Shown here: positions 1 to 7,325 of the stretch, in pieces | How positions within the stretch are numbered: position 1 is the first letter of the stretch | Layout: every line of letters starts with the position of its first letter | Notes under the pieces: model-generated | What the model was told of the DNA's origin: nothing | Seen by the model: only the letters and a program-made list of their open reading frames with translations | The model's database searches: none | Assembly (NCBI GenBank): GCA_038117265.1 | Contig: JAYOFO010000017.1 | Coordinates: 1 to 38,419, forward strand | Length of the DNA: 38,419 nucleotides | Source of the DNA: JAYPUG01 sp038117265 | GTDB lineage: Bacteria > Pseudomonadota > Alphaproteobacteria > UBA6615 | Direction of reading: 5' to 3' | Program-made: the position numbers and the translations under genes

Positions 1-580
1 CGTCGTCGGGCGTCACATGGTGATAGCCGTCGAGATACTTGGTGCCCTTGCCCGCTGCGATCACCTCCAGCCCGCAGGCGCGCGCCCAGTCCACCTGCTC
101 GTGGATCAGGGCCGGCTGGTCGCCATAGGCCATCGAATAGACCACGCCCGCTGCGCGCGCCCGTTCGGCCAGCAGCGGGCCGGCCAGCACATCGGCCTCG
201 ACGTTGACCATGACGATGTGCTTGCCGTGCTCGCAACAGGCCAGCGCATGGGCGATGCCGGCGGCCGGGCTGCCGGTGGCGTCGATCACCACCTCGATCC
301 CGTCAGCGGCGACCAGCGCCATCGAATCGTCGGTCAGGTGCGTTTTGCCGGTCGTCCGCGCCGCCTCGAAGCTGGGGGCCGACGGGTCCAGCCCGCCGAC
401 GCGCGCGCACGCCGCACGCGCGCGTTCCGGGTCGAGGTCGGCGATCGCCATCAGGTGGATGCCCGGCGTGCGGGCCGCCTGCGACAGGTACATCGTCCCG
501 AACTTGCCCGACCCGATCAGGCCGACCCGGACCGGGTTCCCTGCCTCGGCGCGGGTGCGCAGCATGGCGTGGAGGTTCAT
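1..580 (-). CDS. NAD(P)-dependent oxidoreductase, homoserine-dehydrogenase/Gfo-Idh-like (partial, N-terminal part)
   Basis: The gene runs off the left edge, so only about 193 N-terminal residues are visible. The protein starts MNLHAMLRTRAEAG and shows a Rossmann dinucleotide-binding loop (GLIGSGKFG) near residue 20. A following strand ends in an acidic residue (AIADLDPER), as expected for NAD(P) binding. The motif ATGSPAAGIAHALACCEHGKH resembles the homoserine-dehydrogenase-like oxidoreductases that often carry a C-terminal SAF domain; that part would lie outside the window. The substrate cannot be told. The start ATG at 578-580 is the first plausible one. The gene is divergent from the carboxymuconolactone-decarboxylase-like gene, with a 75-nt gap between them. 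The family call is good and the function is open. Confidence 0.75.
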   Translation of the reverse strand, partial: MNLHAMLRTRAEAGNPVRVGLIGSGKFGTMYLSQAARTPGIHLMAIADLDPERARAACARVGGLDPSAPSFEAARTTGKTHLTDDSMALVAADGIEVVIDATGSPAAGIAHALACCEHGKHIVMVNVEADVLAGPLLAERARAAGVVYSMAYGDQPALIHEQVDWARACGLEVIAAGKGTKYLDGYHHVTPDD

Positions 581-655
581 GTCCCTGTCCTTCGAATGCC
601 GTTATTCTGGTGCGCAGCTTACTACGAAAATCGCCTGCGTTACGGAAGGGGAACG

Positions 656-1213
656 ATGTCCGACTACAACGAGGACGCCAGGGTGCCGCATGTCAGCCGC
701 GAGGCGTTTCCGGCCGACCGGGTCGCGATCTACGACCACATCATGGAGACCCGCAAGCTCAACTACATGGCCGAGCTGTTCGCGCGCATGGCGAGCAGCC
801 CCGGCGCGCTCGAGGCCGTCGCCTCGGTGGGTGAGCATGTGCGCTTCCACTCGGTGCTCGACGAGGTGCTGCGCGAGATGGTGATCTGCACGGTCTCGCA
901 GGAGGTCGGCAACTGGTACGAATGGACCCACCACATCCACCGCATGCCCGACGACATGCGCGCGGCCTGTGGCACCCCCGCCGCGGAGAACCTGCCGTCG
1001 CCGCGCGGCCCGGCGCTGAAGTTCGCGCGGATGGTCGCCAACAACGAGAAGGTGGAAAATGCGCTGGTCGAGGAAATCCGTTCGGCGCTGGGCGACCAGG
1101 GCCTCGTCGACCTGACGGTGATGGTCGGCTACTACCAGCTCGTCGGGACGTTCTGCACGACGCTCCACGTGCCCATCGAGGACGACATCGCGCGCACGCC
1201 GATGAAGAAGTAG
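656..1213 (+). CDS. Carboxymuconolactone decarboxylase-like (AhpD-fold) protein
   Basis: A 185-residue soluble protein. The start ATG at 656 has a good ribosome site (GGAAGGGG at 644-651). The central part has the carboxymuconolactone-decarboxylase family layout: an acidic residue and a cysteine in a helix (LREMVICTVSQ), followed by a Trp/His-rich helix (NWYEWTHHIHRMP). Only one cysteine is in the usual CxxC position, so an AhpD-type disulfide reductase is less likely than a lyase or isomerase-type role. It lies between two oxidoreductase genes, which suggests a small catabolic or detoxification locus, but no substrate can be named. The family assignment is fairly sure and the reaction unknown. 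Confidence 0.75.
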   Translation: MSDYNEDARVPHVSREAFPADRVAIYDHIMETRKLNYMAELFARMASSPGALEAVASVGEHVRFHSVLDEVLREMVICTVSQEVGNWYEWTHHIHRMPDDMRAACGTPAAENLPSPRGPALKFARMVANNEKVENALVEEIRSALGDQGLVDLTVMVGYYQLVGTFCTTLHVPIEDDIARTPMKK

Positions 1214-1217
1214 CGCG

Positions 1218-2021
1218 CTACTCCGCCGCCGCCGCGCCGTCGCGCGCCAGTTCGCTCAGGCAATCGTCGTCGAGCGGCTCGATAGGGGCGAAGTCGCGGT
1301 GGGCAATCCACTCCTCGCGCTTGAAGCGCCGGATGTGGTTGTCCACATGGCACAGGCTCAGATAGACGATGACCCGGCCCCACGGGCTGATGTTGGGGGC
1401 CGAGGCGTGCACGATGTTCGAGTGGAACATCAGCACCGCGCCCGGCTTGCCCTTGGGCGCGATCATGCCGCCTTCGCGGGCGAGCCGGCTGACCGTATCC
1501 TTGTCGAGCGTCCAGAGCGGGTATGAGGTGGTCAGCGTGTCGTGGCCGGCGTCGATGACCCCCGCCTTGTGGCTACCGGGGATGAGGTAGAGCGGGCCGT
1601 TGAACTCGGTCACCTCGTCGAGGAACACCGCGATGTTCATGGCCCGGGCCTCGGGCATCTCATCGTCGCGTGCCCAGGTGCCATAGTCCTGGTGCCACTG
1701 CCAGACCTCGCCGTCGAACGCCGCCTTCCCGTTGATCTTGTACTGGTGCATGTACACCGGCCCGTCGAGCAGCTGCATGATCGGCCCGATCAGGCGGGGG
1801 TGCCGGCCCAGCCGGCGAAACGGCTCGCTGTAATAGTGGGCCGCGAAGGCGGTGCGGACCGACTCGCCGTCGCTCTCGCGCCAGACCTCCGGCCGGTCCA
1901 TCGCGAAGATGCGGGGCAGGTCGCCCTTCATGATGTCGACCTCTTCCTGGCTGAAGACATCGGGGAGGAAAACCCATCCCTCGCGGTCGAATTGTTCGAG
2001 CTGTTCGTCGGTGAGTTTCAT
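1218..2021 (-). CDS. Phytanoyl-CoA dioxygenase family protein, ectoine-hydroxylase-like
   Basis: A 267-residue Fe(II)/2-oxoglutarate-dependent dioxygenase of the PhyH family. The iron-binding facial triad is visible as HQD in VWQWHQDYGTW (around residue 126) and a distal His in MFHSNIVHASAPN. The Arg that binds 2-oxoglutarate is probably in SPWGRVIVY. The segment from HQDYGTWARDDEMP to LYLIPGSHK resembles EctD ectoine hydroxylase, but the EctD core HSDFETWH is altered and no ectABC genes are nearby, so the substrate is probably not ectoine. The start at 2021 has a strong AGGAGA site with 6-nt spacing. It converges on the carboxymuconolactone-decarboxylase-like gene, leaving 4 nt between the stops. 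Confidence 0.85.
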   Translation of the reverse strand: MKLTDEQLEQFDREGWVFLPDVFSQEEVDIMKGDLPRIFAMDRPEVWRESDGESVRTAFAAHYYSEPFRRLGRHPRLIGPIMQLLDGPVYMHQYKINGKAAFDGEVWQWHQDYGTWARDDEMPEARAMNIAVFLDEVTEFNGPLYLIPGSHKAGVIDAGHDTLTTSYPLWTLDKDTVSRLAREGGMIAPKGKPGAVLMFHSNIVHASAPNISPWGRVIVYLSLCHVDNHIRRFKREEWIAHRDFAPIEPLDDDCLSELARDGAAAAE

Positions 2022-2138
2022 GGCGCGTCTCCTGTCCCGAATATAGCGCGGTGCGGTCGCACGTGCGAGACGGACGATTGGCCCGATTCCGGGCGGCGCG
2101 CTAGGTTGGCGCGCCCGACCAACCCCCGGAGGCCGTCC

Positions 2139-2498
2139 ATGCAGGAGTTCCTGACCGCCGCGCTGAGCCTGACCGCGAACCCGTTCGCGCTGGCGGGCTA
2201 CATCGGGCTCGGCGTCTATTCGACGACCACCTGGCGGGCCTTCAAGTATGGGGTGCTGTGGGGGCTGACGATCCAGATCTTCGTGCTGGCGCTGGGCCGG
2301 TCCGACATCCTCGACTTCGAGGGCCTGGCGGTCCAGACGGCGCTTCGCCTGGTCGGCGCGGTCGTCGTGACAATGGGGGTCCATTACCTGTACCGCGCGA
2401 TGCGTGGCGGCAGCGCAGGCCCGTCGGGCCCCGGTGCGGGAGGCGCAGGAGGACCGGCGCCTCGTCGCAAGACCCCGAATCTGCGGCGGGTGAAGTAG
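2139..2498 (+). CDS. Small inner-membrane protein of unknown function
   Basis: A 119-residue protein with hydrophobic stretches at about residues 16-34, 40-53 and 66-84, followed by a Gly/Pro/Ala-rich basic tail (GGSAGPSGPGAGG, then PRRKTPNLRRVK). The start ATG at 2139 has a GGAGG site 6 nt upstream. I do not recognise the family. The basic tail after the last membrane segment would be cytoplasmic by the positive-inside rule. It is divergent from the dioxygenase gene and ends immediately before the stop codon of the disrupted gene on the other strand. Confidence 0.6.
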   Translation: MQEFLTAALSLTANPFALAGYIGLGVYSTTTWRAFKYGVLWGLTIQIFVLALGRSDILDFEGLAVQTALRLVGAVVVTMGVHYLYRAMRGGSAGPSGPGAGGAGGPAPRRKTPNLRRVK

Positions 2499-3368
2499 TC
2501 AGCCGGCCGGGGTGAGCGTGAACGCGCAGGTGCCGCGCGAGATTCTGCGGAATTCGATCGCTGCGCCGGCATCGCCGAGCGTTCCTTCGAACACGTCGGA
2601 CGGCCGGTCGGACACCGAGATGCGGGGCGGACCGTCATCGACTTCGGTGATCGTGGCAAACCGCCGTTCGTTGGCGACCAGGAATGCCCGTTCCCGGCCG
2701 ACCGTGCCGTAGAGGACGAGCGCGTCTCCGCCGGTTGCCTCGATCACGAAGTCGTTCTGCGTGATGGTAAGCGCACCGTCGGCCACGGTGCATTCGCCGC
2801 GGGTCGAAATCGCGTAGACGCCCGACATGTCGCTCACAGGAACATCGTCGCGGAGTTTCTCGCCCGCCGCCGCGACCGTCAGTGAGTGTGCGGCCGCCGC
2901 CATCAGCACGGGCACTTCTACCTGGCGTCCGTCGGGCAGTTGCAGGTCCATCTGTGCGGTCTGCAAAAGGCGTCCGAACGTGGGGTCGGTCTGGGTCATG
3001 GCGCGCAGGAAGCCGGCCTGCACCATGATCGAGAACGTCCCGTCGATGCTTGCGGCAACCGAGCGGGCCAGCGTGTCGGTGTCCTGCGCCGCGACGCCCG
3101 ACTCGATGCCCCTGTGGATCGTCAGGACCGTCTCGGCAGTCCCGGTGTCCTGGGACGCAATGATGTTCAGCGAGGCCTTCAGCCCCTCGATCCGCGCCAG
3201 GTCGGTCGAGTTGCCTTAGAAGGCGAAGGCCGCACCTGGCTGGAACAGGTTTGCCGGCCCCGCGGGAAAGCGATCGGACTGCGCGGTCGCGGCGCTGGCG
3301 CACAGCGAAGCGGCGATGGCAAGGATGGCCGTGCGCAGGCCCGGTCCCGGTTTGCAGCGATTGTTCAT
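2499..3368 (-). pseudogene. Secreted protein gene interrupted by an in-frame TAA
   Basis: The reading frame is continuous from ATG at 3366-3368 to TGA at 2499-2501 except for one TAA at 3216-3218. The first 50 codons encode a typical Sec signal peptide (MNNRCKPGPGLRTAILAIAA, then SLCASAATAQ). A good GAGGGG ribosome site precedes the ATG. After the stop the same frame continues for 238 codons in a protein-like composition (GNSTDLARIEGLKASLNII onward), so the whole product would be about 289 residues, exported to the periplasm. The C-terminal part has alternating hydrophobic residues suggesting a beta-rich domain; I do not recognise it. Either the gene is freshly disrupted or the TAA is a sequencing error. 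An internal ATG at 3026 is unlikely to give a functional exported protein. Confidence 0.7.
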
Positions 3369-3496
3369 CGGCCCCCTCGGCTTGTGGTCGTCTTTCTTGC
3401 TGCCCGAAGGCTACGACGTCGAAGGCCGGCATGCACGGCGCCAGACGCGGATGCCGGCCGATCTCGCGAACCTGTGAACGTGCCGTGCAAGCGAAA

Positions 3497-3522
3497 ACCG
3501 CCGCGGCTGGGCTGCGGCGGCT
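3497..3522 (-). terminator. Rho-independent terminator of the sdh operon
   Basis: Read on the minus strand about 30 nt after the sdhB stop: a GC-rich hairpin with arms CCGCCGCAGC and GCCGCGGCGG (one mismatch) around a CCA loop, followed directly by TTTTCGC. Position and strand fit the end of the sdhCDAB transcript. Confidence 0.6.
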
Positions 3523-3552
3523 CGAAAGTCGTCGTGGCAATGCGCGGACGCG

Positions 3553-4332
3553 CTACAGGCGGCGCTCCAGCATCATCTTCTTGATCTCCGCGATCGCCTT
3601 GGCCGGGTTCAGGCTCTTCGGGCAGGTCCGCGTGCAGTTCATGATCGTGTGGCAGCGGTACAGCCGGAACGGATCCTCGAGCGCATCGAGCCGCTCGCCG
3701 GTCGCCTCGTCGCGGCTGTCGGCCAGCCAGCGATAGGCCTGCAGCAGGATCGCCGGGCCCATGTAGCGGTCGCTGTTCCACCAGTAGCTCGGGCACGAGG
3801 TCGAACAGCACGCACACAGCACGCATTCCCACAGCCCGTCGATCTTGGCCCGCTCCTCCGGCGACTGCAGCCGTTCGCGTTCGGGCGCCTGGCTGTCGGT
3901 CTTGAGCCAGGGCTCGATCTGGCGGTACTGGGCAAAGAAATGGGTCTGGTCGGGGACCAGATCCTTGATCACCGACTGGTGGGGCAGCGGATAGATTTTC
4001 ACGTCGCCCTTGGCGTCGGCGATGTACTTGGTGCACGCCAGCGTGTTGGTGCCGTCGATGTTCATCGCGCACGAACCGCACACGCCCTCGCGGCACGAGC
4101 GCCGGAACGTAAGGGTCGAATCCATCTCGTTCTTGATCTTGATCAGCGCGTCGAGAACCATCGGCCCGCACGTGTCCATATCGACGTGATAGGTGTCGAT
4201 GCGCGGGTTCTCGCCGCTGTCGGGCGACCAGCGGTAGATCTTGAACGCCTTCGTATTGGTCGCGCCCTCGGGCTTGGGCCATTCCTTGCCCTCGACCGGC
4301 TTGGAATTCTTCGGCAGTGCGAACTCGGCCAT
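3553..4332 (-). CDS. sdhB: Succinate dehydrogenase iron-sulfur subunit
   Basis: A 259-residue subunit that passes electrons from SdhA flavin to ubiquinone. The plant-type [2Fe-2S] ligands are in CREGVCGSC (Cys80, 85, 88) with Cys100. The [4Fe-4S] and [3Fe-4S] ligands are in ECVLCACCSTSCP (from Cys170) and CHTIMNCTRTCPK (from Cys227). All expected cysteines are present and the length is normal. The start is the ATG at 4332, 48 nt after the sdhA stop. It is the last gene of the operon sdhC-sdhD-sdhA-sdhB and is followed by a terminator hairpin. It acts at the cytoplasmic face of the inner membrane as part of complex II. Confidence 0.98.
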   Translation of the reverse strand: MAEFALPKNSKPVEGKEWPKPEGATNTKAFKIYRWSPDSGENPRIDTYHVDMDTCGPMVLDALIKIKNEMDSTLTFRRSCREGVCGSCAMNIDGTNTLACTKYIADAKGDVKIYPLPHQSVIKDLVPDQTHFFAQYRQIEPWLKTDSQAPERERLQSPEERAKIDGLWECVLCACCSTSCPSYWWNSDRYMGPAILLQAYRWLADSRDEATGERLDALEDPFRLYRCHTIMNCTRTCPKSLNPAKAIAEIKKMMLERRL

Positions 4333-4380
4333 GGATCAAATTCTCCGTGTCGCCGGAAACCTTTCCCACCAGCCGCGCGG

Positions 4381-6174
4381 CTAGTAGGAACGCTCCTTCG
4401 GCGGGAAGGTCTGGACTTCGTTGGTCAGGGTGTTGAGGTGGACGGGGCGGTACTTCAGGTCCACAGCTCCCTTGTCGTCGACCCAGGCCAACGTGTGCTT
4501 CATCCACTCGTCGTCGTTGCGATCGGGGAAGTCCTCGCGGGCATGGGCGCCACGGCTTTCTTTCCGTTCCTTCGCGCCGTTCATCGTGATGACCGCCTGG
4601 ATCATCAGGTTCTCGAGTTCCAGCGTCTCGACGAGGTCCGAGTTCCAGATCAGCGAGTCGTCCGACACGCGCAGATCGTCGCGCGCGCCCCACAGCTCGG
4701 ACAGCTTGTCCGCGCCCTCCTGCAGGACCTCGCCCGTGCGGAACACCGCGCAGTTGTTCTGCATCGTGCGCTGCATTTCCAGGCGAAGCTTTGCGGTGGG
4801 CGTGCCGCCCGAGGCGTGGCGCAGCCTGTCGAAGCGCGCGAGCGCCTCGTCGCCGGCGTTCTCGGGCAGGGGCTCGTGGTCGGCGCCCGGCGTGACTAGC
4901 TCTGCGGCCCGCAGCGCGGCGGAGCGGCCGAATACGACCAGGTCGAGCAGCGAGTTGGAGCCCAGCCGGTTGGCGCCGTGGACCGACACGCTGGCGGCCT
5001 CGCCGATGGCCATCAGGCCCGGCACGATCGCCTCGGGGTCGTCCTCGCGCCAGGTGCGGACCTGACCCCGATAGGTCGTCGGGATGCCGCCCATATTGTA
5101 GTGGCAGGTCGGCAGCACCGGGATCGGCTCCTTGGTCACGTCGACACCGGCGAAGATGCGCGCGGTTTCCGAGATGCCGGGCAGGCGCTGGGCCAGAACG
5201 GCCGGGTCGAGATGCTCGAGATGCAGATGAATGTGATCCTTGTCGGGGCCGACGCCGCGGCCCTCGCGCATCTCGATGGTCATCGAACGGCTGACGACGT
5301 CGCGGCTGGCCAGGTCCTTGGCCGACGGCGCGTAGCGCTCCATGAAGCGCTCGCCTTCCGAGTTGGTCAGGTAGCCACCTTCGCCGCGCGAACCCTCGGT
5401 GATCAGCGCGCCGGCGCCGTAGATGCCCGTGGGATGGAACTGCACGAACTCCATGTCCTCGAGCGGCAGGCCGGCGCGCGCGACCATCGCGTTGCCGTCG
5501 CCGGTGCAGGTGTGCGCCGACGTGGCCGAGAAGTAGGCGCGGCCGTATCCGCCGGTCGCCATGCACACGAGGTGCCCGCGGAAGCGGTGGATGGTGCCGT
5601 CGGCCAGGTTCCAGGCCATGACGCCGCGGCAGCGCCCGTCTTCCATGATCAGGTCGAGGGCGAAATACTCGATGAAGAACTCGGCGTTGTAGCGCAGCGA
5701 CTGCTGGTACAGCGTGTGCAGGATCGCATGGCCGGTGCGGTCGGCCGCCGCGCAGGTGCGCTGGGCGGTGCCCTCGCCGTAGTTCGTGGTCATGCCGCCG
5801 AAGGGACGCTGGTAGATCTTGCCTTCCTCGGTCCGCGAGAAGGGCACGCCCTGATGCTCGAGCTCGATGATCGCGGGGATCGCCTCGCGCACCATGTACT
5901 CGATGGCGTCCTGGTCGCCCAGCCAGTCCGACCCCTTGACGGTGTCGTACATGTGCCAGCGCCAGTCGTCCGCGCCCATGTTGCCGAGCGCGGCCGAGAT
6001 GCCGCCCTGCGCCGCCACCGTGTGCGAGCGGGTGGGAAACACCTTCGAGATGCACGCCGTCTTCAGGCCCTGGTTGGCCATGCCGAACGTGGCGCGCAGC
6101 CCGGCGCCGCCGGCACCCACGACCACGACGTCGTAATCGTGATCGATGATCTGGTATCCGCCGATGGTCGCCAT
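4381..6174 (-). CDS. sdhA: Succinate dehydrogenase flavoprotein subunit
   Basis: A 597-residue flavoprotein that oxidises succinate to fumarate. The N-terminal FAD-binding GxGxxG is in VVVVGAGGAGLRA (around residues 17-29). The covalent-FAD histidine lies in FPTRSHTVAAQGG. The capping and active-site region shows TEGSRGEGGYLTNSEGERF, and HGANRLGSNSLLDLVVFG contains the conserved substrate-side arginine. The start ATG at 6174 follows the sdhD stop by 2 nt, indicating translational coupling. Length and motifs match alphaproteobacterial SdhA closely; nothing is missing. Confidence 0.98.
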   Translation of the reverse strand: MATIGGYQIIDHDYDVVVVGAGGAGLRATFGMANQGLKTACISKVFPTRSHTVAAQGGISAALGNMGADDWRWHMYDTVKGSDWLGDQDAIEYMVREAIPAIIELEHQGVPFSRTEEGKIYQRPFGGMTTNYGEGTAQRTCAAADRTGHAILHTLYQQSLRYNAEFFIEYFALDLIMEDGRCRGVMAWNLADGTIHRFRGHLVCMATGGYGRAYFSATSAHTCTGDGNAMVARAGLPLEDMEFVQFHPTGIYGAGALITEGSRGEGGYLTNSEGERFMERYAPSAKDLASRDVVSRSMTIEMREGRGVGPDKDHIHLHLEHLDPAVLAQRLPGISETARIFAGVDVTKEPIPVLPTCHYNMGGIPTTYRGQVRTWREDDPEAIVPGLMAIGEAASVSVHGANRLGSNSLLDLVVFGRSAALRAAELVTPGADHEPLPENAGDEALARFDRLRHASGGTPTAKLRLEMQRTMQNNCAVFRTGEVLQEGADKLSELWGARDDLRVSDDSLIWNSDLVETLELENLMIQAVITMNGAKERKESRGAHAREDFPDRNDDEWMKHTLAWVDDKGAVDLKYRPVHLNTLTNEVQTFPPKERSY

Positions 6175-6176
6175 CG

Positions 6177-6557
6177 TTAACCTCCGAGTGCGATTGCGAT
6201 CACGGCGTAGACAGATGCCACGCCGAGGAAGATGGCCGCGCCCTTGACGACAATGATCAGGGCGACTTTGAGCCACTTCGTGTGAACATAGTCCTCGATC
6301 ACGACCTGCAGGCCGAGTTGGCCGTGCCAGAAGACCGCGACGATGAGCAGGAGCAGCAGCACCGCGTTGATCGGGCTGCCGATGAAGGCCAGCGCGGCGT
6401 CGTGGTCGGCGCCGGTCACCATGATCATCGAGACGACGAACCAGATGACGAGCGGGATCAGCGCTAGCGCGGTGAGCCGCTGGGCCCACCAGTGATCGGT
6501 GCCGGACTTGGCCGAACCGAGGCCGCGTGCGCGGCCGAGCGGGGAACGCAGGCTCAT
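6177..6557 (-). CDS. sdhD: Succinate dehydrogenase membrane anchor subunit
   Basis: A 126-residue integral membrane protein with three hydrophobic helices, at about residues 28-46 (LTALALIPLVIWFVVSMI), 59-75 (INAVLLLLLIVAVFWHG) and 97-122. The motif HGQLGLQVVIEDYVHTKW contains the His and the Asp-Tyr pair used for haem and quinone contacts in SdhD. It anchors SdhAB together with SdhC and helps form the ubiquinone site. The ATG at 6557 lies 2 nt after the sdhC stop, and the stop is 2 nt before sdhA. The family is poorly conserved, but position and topology make the call firm. Confidence 0.93.
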   Translation of the reverse strand: MSLRSPLGRARGLGSAKSGTDHWWAQRLTALALIPLVIWFVVSMIMVTGADHDAALAFIGSPINAVLLLLLIVAVFWHGQLGLQVVIEDYVHTKWLKVALIIVVKGAAIFLGVASVYAVIAIALGG

Positions 6558-6559
6558 GG

Positions 6560-6955
6560 TCAAATGCCTCCAAGCGCGGCGTAGCCGCCGATCCAGCTGA
6601 TGATCGTCAGGACCGACGCGGCGACGATGACGAGCCAGCCCGACGCATAGGCCGTCCGGATTTCGAAGCCGTGGCCGGTATCCCAGACCAGGTGCCGGAT
6701 GCCGTTGCACAGATGGTAGTAGAGCGCGAAGCTCCAACCGAAGAGCAGGATCCGCCCGACTAGCGAGCCGATGAAGCTCTGCACGGCGTCGAATGCGGTC
6801 GGCCCCGTGGCGGCCGCGATCAGCCACCAGAAGAGGAGCAGGGTGCCCGCCGCCAGCGCGATGCCCGTGATCCGGTGCAGGATCGACATGACGGATGTGA
6901 GCTGCGGGCGGTAGACCTGAAGGTGCGGCGAAAGCGGTCGATTGTCGGTCGCCAT
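6560..6955 (-). CDS. sdhC: Succinate dehydrogenase cytochrome b556 subunit
   Basis: A 131-residue anchor protein and the first gene of the operon. It shows the SdhC signatures LSPHLQVYRP and SILHRITGIAL at the N-terminus, and HLCNGIRHLVWDTGHGF with the axial haem histidine. There are three membrane helices. I chose ATG 6955 because AGGGGG sits just upstream; an in-frame ATG at 6973 lacks a comparable site. A candidate promoter lies about 125 nt upstream on the same strand. Confidence 0.96.
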   Translation of the reverse strand: MATDNRPLSPHLQVYRPQLTSVMSILHRITGIALAAGTLLLFWWLIAAATGPTAFDAVQSFIGSLVGRILLFGWSFALYYHLCNGIRHLVWDTGHGFEIRTAYASGWLVIVAASVLTIISWIGGYAALGGI

Positions 6956-7079
6956 GAGACCCCCTGTTTTCATGCGAATCCGCACGGACGCGTGCGATCC
7001 AGACGCTCCGCGTATCCCCAGAAAGGCCGTCGGGCGAAGTGCCTCGAACGCCGGGTGCGCGCGGTTTTTCGAGGGACTT

Positions 7080-7108
7080 GGTTTAGACCCGCAACCCCCG
7101 TTCGTCAA
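7080..7108 (-). promoter_or_regulatory. Candidate sigma-70 promoter for sdhCDAB
   Basis: On the minus strand, TTGACG (7103-7108) and TAAACC (7080-7085) are separated by 17 nt. The -35 is a 5/6 match, the -10 only 3/6. The predicted start is about 120 nt before the sdhC ATG. Confidence 0.45.
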
Positions 7109-7203
7109 TTGTGGCAAGGCGTGAAACACCCGCGATTGCGGCCGGTTGCCCGAAGGATTTGGGGCCCTTGCGCGCCGCCCGTTCGCCGGCCGTTCGCCGC
7201 CCT

Positions 7204-7252
7204 TGTGGAAAACCTGTGGAGGACCTGTGACCTATGTCGCGAGTTTTGCACA
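7204..7252. promoter_or_regulatory. Pair of DnaA-box-like sites
   Basis: TTTTCCACA (read on the minus strand, 7204-7212) and TTTTGCACA (plus strand, 7244-7252) both match the relaxed DnaA consensus TTWTNCACA. They lie in the long gap between the divergent sdh operon and pdxY. No AT-rich unwinding region or origin-type gene is adjacent, so an origin is not claimed. Confidence 0.3.
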
Positions 7253-7290
7253 GGAATCTGCCGCTCCGGACGATTCGCAGATTGCCGGTG

Positions 7291-7319
7291 TTGGGCCCGC
7301 ATCGGAACATACCTATGCA
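7291..7319 (+). promoter_or_regulatory. Weak candidate promoter upstream of the hairpin-rich region
   Basis: TTGGGC (7291-7296) and TATGCA (7314-7319) are separated by 17 nt on the plus strand. Both hexamers are imperfect (4/6 and 3/6). It is listed because it would start a transcript near 7326, just before the first strong hairpin (7332-7349), with the first terminator at 8083-8138. Confidence 0.25.
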
Positions 7320-7325
7320 CGCATT

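Noticed and set aside
3365..6055. 896-codon open frame overlapping sdhA and sdhB on the same strand
   Set aside because: It is the out-of-frame reading of two fully conserved genes; its product is Arg/His-rich and has no domain.
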